From NCBI GenBank assembly GCA_903932885.1, contig CAIZHT010000225.1, forward strand, positions 1 to 7,724: a stretch of DNA of 7,724 nt, in the 5' to 3' direction. This DNA comes from an uncultured Actinomycetes bacterium (lineage in GTDB: Bacteria > Actinomycetota > Actinomycetes > Nanopelagicales > Nanopelagicaceae). The notes under the pieces were generated by a model. The model was not told the origin of the DNA. It saw only the letters and a list, made by a program, of their open reading frames with translations, and ran no database searches. A program made the position numbers and the translations under genes. Shown here piece after piece: positions 4,961 to 7,724 of the stretch (its first letter is position 1; each line of letters begins with the position of its first letter).

Positions 4961-7724
4961 TGAGTTTTATACATCTCAATGTTGCCAGTGGGTACTCACT
5001 CAAATATGGCACGACACAACCACGCGATCTTGTTGCTCGAGCTGCTGAATTTGAAATGCCAGCCCTCGCACTTACCGATCGCGATGGATTAGCGGGAGCG
5101 ATTCGTTTTGCTCAAAGTTGTATTGAATATGGCATCGCACCCATTATCGGAATCAACTGCGCAATTGATTTAGGCGATTCCGTAAAAGAGTTACCTCGAA
5201 TCACACTTCTTGCGCACAGCGATGGGGGATGGCGCTCGCTATCTCGCTTGCTGACATCCCTACATATGGATTCAGATAATCGCAAAGTCGTACTGACTCT
5301 TGAACTATTACAAAAATATAGCCAGTACAGCACTAATGTTTACGCTCTCCATGGCCCGCAATCACCGCTAGCTAGTGCTATTACAGAGCATCGCTTCGAT
5401 GTAGCTTTTAGTATTTTCAATAAAACTCGTGATCTTTTTGCAGACAATGCAATTGAATGCGTATCTCACCTTGTTGCAGGCTCCGGCCCCCGCTCTACTG
5501 CATTTGCAGCGCGCAGCCTTATCTTTGCCCGCGATCACGATATCGATGCAGTCATTACTAATGCTGTACGTATGCGCGATCGAAGTGATGGCCCAGTAGC
5601 CGACATCCTTGATTGCGCCAGACAATTAGTACCGCTGCACGAGCGCCATCTTGAACGGCGCAATGCTGAAGCATTTTTGAAATCGAGCGATGAAATGATT
5701 GCACTTGCTAGCGAAATTGCCAGGGCTGCAGGGGAGCGAACCCCTCGGGAATTATTAGCGACAACTCGCACGTGGGCAGAGCGTTCTTTGTTATCGCCTG
5801 CTCGCGATATTGGTTTAGGTGGAATTCATTTACCCGAACCCGAAGTTGTTGGCGCAACATCTGCCCACGAGATGCGTTCTTTATTGCGCACCCGAAGTCT
5901 TGCAGGAATCAATTGGCGCTATAACGAGAGTGCATCAATAAATAAAGCCCGACAGCGCTTAGATGATGAATTAGCAACTGTTGCAACTCTTGGTTACGAG
6001 TCATATTTTCTTACCGTTGCCGATATTGCAGATATGGCGCGAGAGCGCGGCATCAGAGTTGCAGCTCGTGGAAGTGGTGCGGGTTCACTCATCTGTCACC
6101 TCTTAGGAATTTCAGGAGTTGATCCTTTGCGCCATGGACTTTTGATGGAGCGTTTCTGCTCACCGCTGCGCGCGGCACTACCTGATATTGATATCGATGT
6201 TGAATCTGATCGACGGCTAGAAACTTATGATTTAGTTTTCAAGCGCTATGGCGCAAGTTCTAGGTGCGCCACGGTAGCAATGGTCGATACATATCGTGCG
6301 CGCCATGCGATTCGGGATACAGGGGCAGCCCTTGGCCTTTCTGCAATGGAGATAGATCTGATTGCAAAATCAATGCCTCATGTGCGCGCTAAGAATATTT
6401 CACAGGCTCTAGAGAATTTACCTGAACTTCGAAAACTCAATCTTTCTGCCCCTCTTACAGCGATGACTATTGCACTTGCTGAAAAACTCGATGGTCTTCC
6501 CAGGCATTTAGCAATGCACCCATGTGCGATCGTTTTATCCGATGCCGGTCTCTACGACCGAGTATCGGTGCAGCGCAATGCCAGCGGTTATCCAATGGTG
6601 GAATTTGATAAAGATGATGTTGAAGCAATAGGACTACTCAAACTCGATATTTTGGGAGTTCGAATGCAATCAACAATTGCTTATGCACTCAAAGAGATAG
6701 AGCGGGTAGAAGAAAAATCTGTTGATATAGATTTAGTGCCACTCGATGACAAAGCTACATTTGAGTTGATTCAATCAACGCGCACTCTTGGAATTTTTCA
6801 AATTGAAAGCCCGGGACAGCGCGAACTCGTAGGAAAACTAGCACCAGCAACATTTACAGATTTGATTATCGATATCTCACTCTTTAGACCAGGGCCAGTC
6901 AAGAGCGACATGATTACTCCATTTCTCAAAGCCAGACATGGTTGGGAGAGTGCGCGCATTATTCATCCCGATCTCTATGAGATTCTCAATGAGACTGAAG
7001 GCGTTGTTGTCTTTCACGAACAGGTGATTGCAATCATTTCTGCGATGACAGGTATCTCCTTTGCTGCAGCCGATGAAAAACGGCGAGGAATGGGCGATCC
7101 ATCTGAGCAACAAGAGATTTGTGATTGGTTTTTCCCTGCCGCAACAGAGCGCGGATATGAGTTGGCAATCGTTACTGAAATCTGGGATGTACTGCGAGCC
7201 TTCGCATCCTTTGGTTTCTGTAAAGCTCATGCTGCAGCCTTTGCGCTGCCTACATATCAATCTGCTTGGCTCAAAACGCATCATCCTGCAGCATTTATTG
7301 CAGGTGTACTTACCCATGACCCAGGCATGTATCCCAAACGCTTGATACTCGATGAAGCCCGCCAAATGGGAATCACCCTCGCACCCCTTGATGTAAATCT
7401 TTCGGATTCTGTCTATAGAGTTGAAAATAGTAAAAATGGTTATGCAATACGTATCGCACTTTCTACTGTAAGTGGAATTAGCGCAACAGAGATTGAATCA
7501 ATTATCCAATCGCGTCCCTATACAGATATCACTGATTTTGTACGTCGCTCTGGTTCATCTATTTCAATAACTGAGGCACTCATTCTTACGGGAGCTTTCG
7601 ATCGGCTACATGCCAGCGATGAAATACATAGGCGCGATCTTTTATTACATATCAAAGATCTTGTTCGCTCTCCAGCACTTGCAGTCTCTGGTGCGCAAAT
7701 GAATTTAGGCTTTGAGCCTCCACC
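4960..7724 (+). CDS. dnaE2: error-prone DNA polymerase III alpha subunit DnaE2 (C-terminus outside window)
   Basis: C-family replicative-type polymerase used for SOS translesion synthesis. 921 complete codons are present, without the final part expected to hold the OB-fold region (family length about 1050-1100). The N-terminal PHP domain starts at residue 1, but its metal ligands are degenerate: HLNVAS (5-10) for HLHVHS, TDRDG (39-43) for TDH(G/D)G, and NAVRMR (201-206) for NxVHYx. The polymerase core is intact: AARGSGAGSL (368-377), the acidic motif PDIDID (408-413), LKLDILGVR (560-568) with the third catalytic aspartate Asp563, STRTLGIFQIESPGQRELV (606-624), RPGPVKSDM (643-651), FHEQV (685-689) and FASFGFCKAHAAAFALPTY (748-766). 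The last two stretches are close to actinobacterial DnaE2. The ATG overlaps the preceding TAA by one base and has no good Shine-Dalgarno, so translation probably depends on coupling. Control comes from the LexA box upstream of DUF6504. Confidence 0.95.
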   Translation, partial: MSFIHLNVASGYSLKYGTTQPRDLVARAAEFEMPALALTDRDGLAGAIRFAQSCIEYGIAPIIGINCAIDLGDSVKELPRITLLAHSDGGWRSLSRLLTSLHMDSDNRKVVLTLELLQKYSQYSTNVYALHGPQSPLASAITEHRFDVAFSIFNKTRDLFADNAIECVSHLVAGSGPRSTAFAARSLIFARDHDIDAVITNAVRMRDRSDGPVADILDCARQLVPLHERHLERRNAEAFLKSSDEMIALASEIARAAGERTPRELLATTRTWAERSLLSPARDIGLGGIHLPEPEVVGATSAHEMRSLLRTRSLAGINWRYNESASINKARQRLDDELATVATLGYESYFLTVADIADMARERGIRVAARGSGAGSLICHLLGISGVDPLRHGLLMERFCSPLRAALPDIDIDVESDRRLETYDLVFKRYGASSRCATVAMVDTYRARHAIRDTGAALGLSAMEIDLIAKSMPHVRAKNISQALENLPELRKLNLSAPLTAMTIALAEKLDGLPRHLAMHPCAIVLSDAGLYDRVSVQRNASGYPMVEFDKDDVEAIGLLKLDILGVRMQSTIAYALKEIERVEEKSVDIDLVPLDDKATFELIQSTRTLGIFQIESPGQRELVGKLAPATFTDLIIDISLFRPGPVKSDMITPFLKARHGWESARIIHPDLYEILNETEGVVVFHEQVIAIISAMTGISFAAADEKRRGMGDPSEQQEICDWFFPAATERGYELAIVTEIWDVLRAFASFGFCKAHAAAFALPTYQSAWLKTHHPAAFIAGVLTHDPGMYPKRLILDEARQMGITLAPLDVNLSDSVYRVENSKNGYAIRIALSTVSGISATEIESIIQSRPYTDITDFVRRSGSSISITEALILTGAFDRLHASDEIHRRDLLLHIKDLVRSPALAVSGAQMNLGFEPP

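Noticed and set aside
6877..7365. A 162-codon minus-strand frame and a 94-codon plus-strand frame (7061-7345) inside dnaE2
   Set aside because: Both overlap the highly conserved DnaE2 core and have no recognisable domain, so they are out-of-frame shadows.

Overview
The window looks like a chromosomal segment of a low-GC actinobacterium. Three things point there: an actinobacterial-type DnaE2 polymerase preceded by a DUF6504 gene, an exact mycobacterial/actinobacterial LexA box (TCGAAC-N4-GTTCGA), and several genes with no Shine-Dalgarno whose ATG lies 6-8 nt after a TANNNT -10 box (leaderless starts, common in Actinobacteria). By eye, base composition is in the AT-rich to mid-40s GC range. 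Together with very tight gene packing, this would suit the streamlined freshwater Nanopelagicales (acI) lineage. That placement is inference, not proof.

Layout. (1) 1-725, minus strand: a two-gene operon of a YbaK-like aminoacyl-tRNA deacylase family protein, followed after 1 nt by an alpha/beta hydrolase that runs off the left edge. (2) 755-3228, plus strand: two tandem paralogous MFS transporters of the MosC/YbjJ-like group, each with its own very similar promoter-proximal element. (3) 3225-3971, minus: a TauE/SafE-type permease, convergent with the second transporter and overlapping it by 4 nt (CTAA). (4) 4036-4449, minus: a DoxX-family membrane protein with a strong intrinsic terminator behind it and a sigma70-type promoter carrying an 18-bp perfect palindrome. 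(5) 4593-7724, plus: a LexA-controlled operon of DUF6504 and dnaE2. The dnaE2 gene is open at the right edge, with 921 complete codons present.

How the parts work together. Region 5 is the clearest functional unit: a DNA-damage-inducible translesion/error-prone polymerase module, with a promoter whose -10 abuts the LexA box and with a TAATG stop/start overlap between the two genes. The familiar partner ImuB is not next to it; DUF6504 looks like a stand-alone relative of the ImuB C-terminal domain. The left half is ordinary metabolic and transport content of unknown substrate range. The regulatory sequences are unusually legible: leaderless promoters upstream of the YbaK-like gene, both MFS genes and (less certainly) the TauE gene, a palindromic operator at the DoxX gene, and the SOS box. 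No RNA genes, insertion sequences, CRISPR arrays or integration sites were seen.
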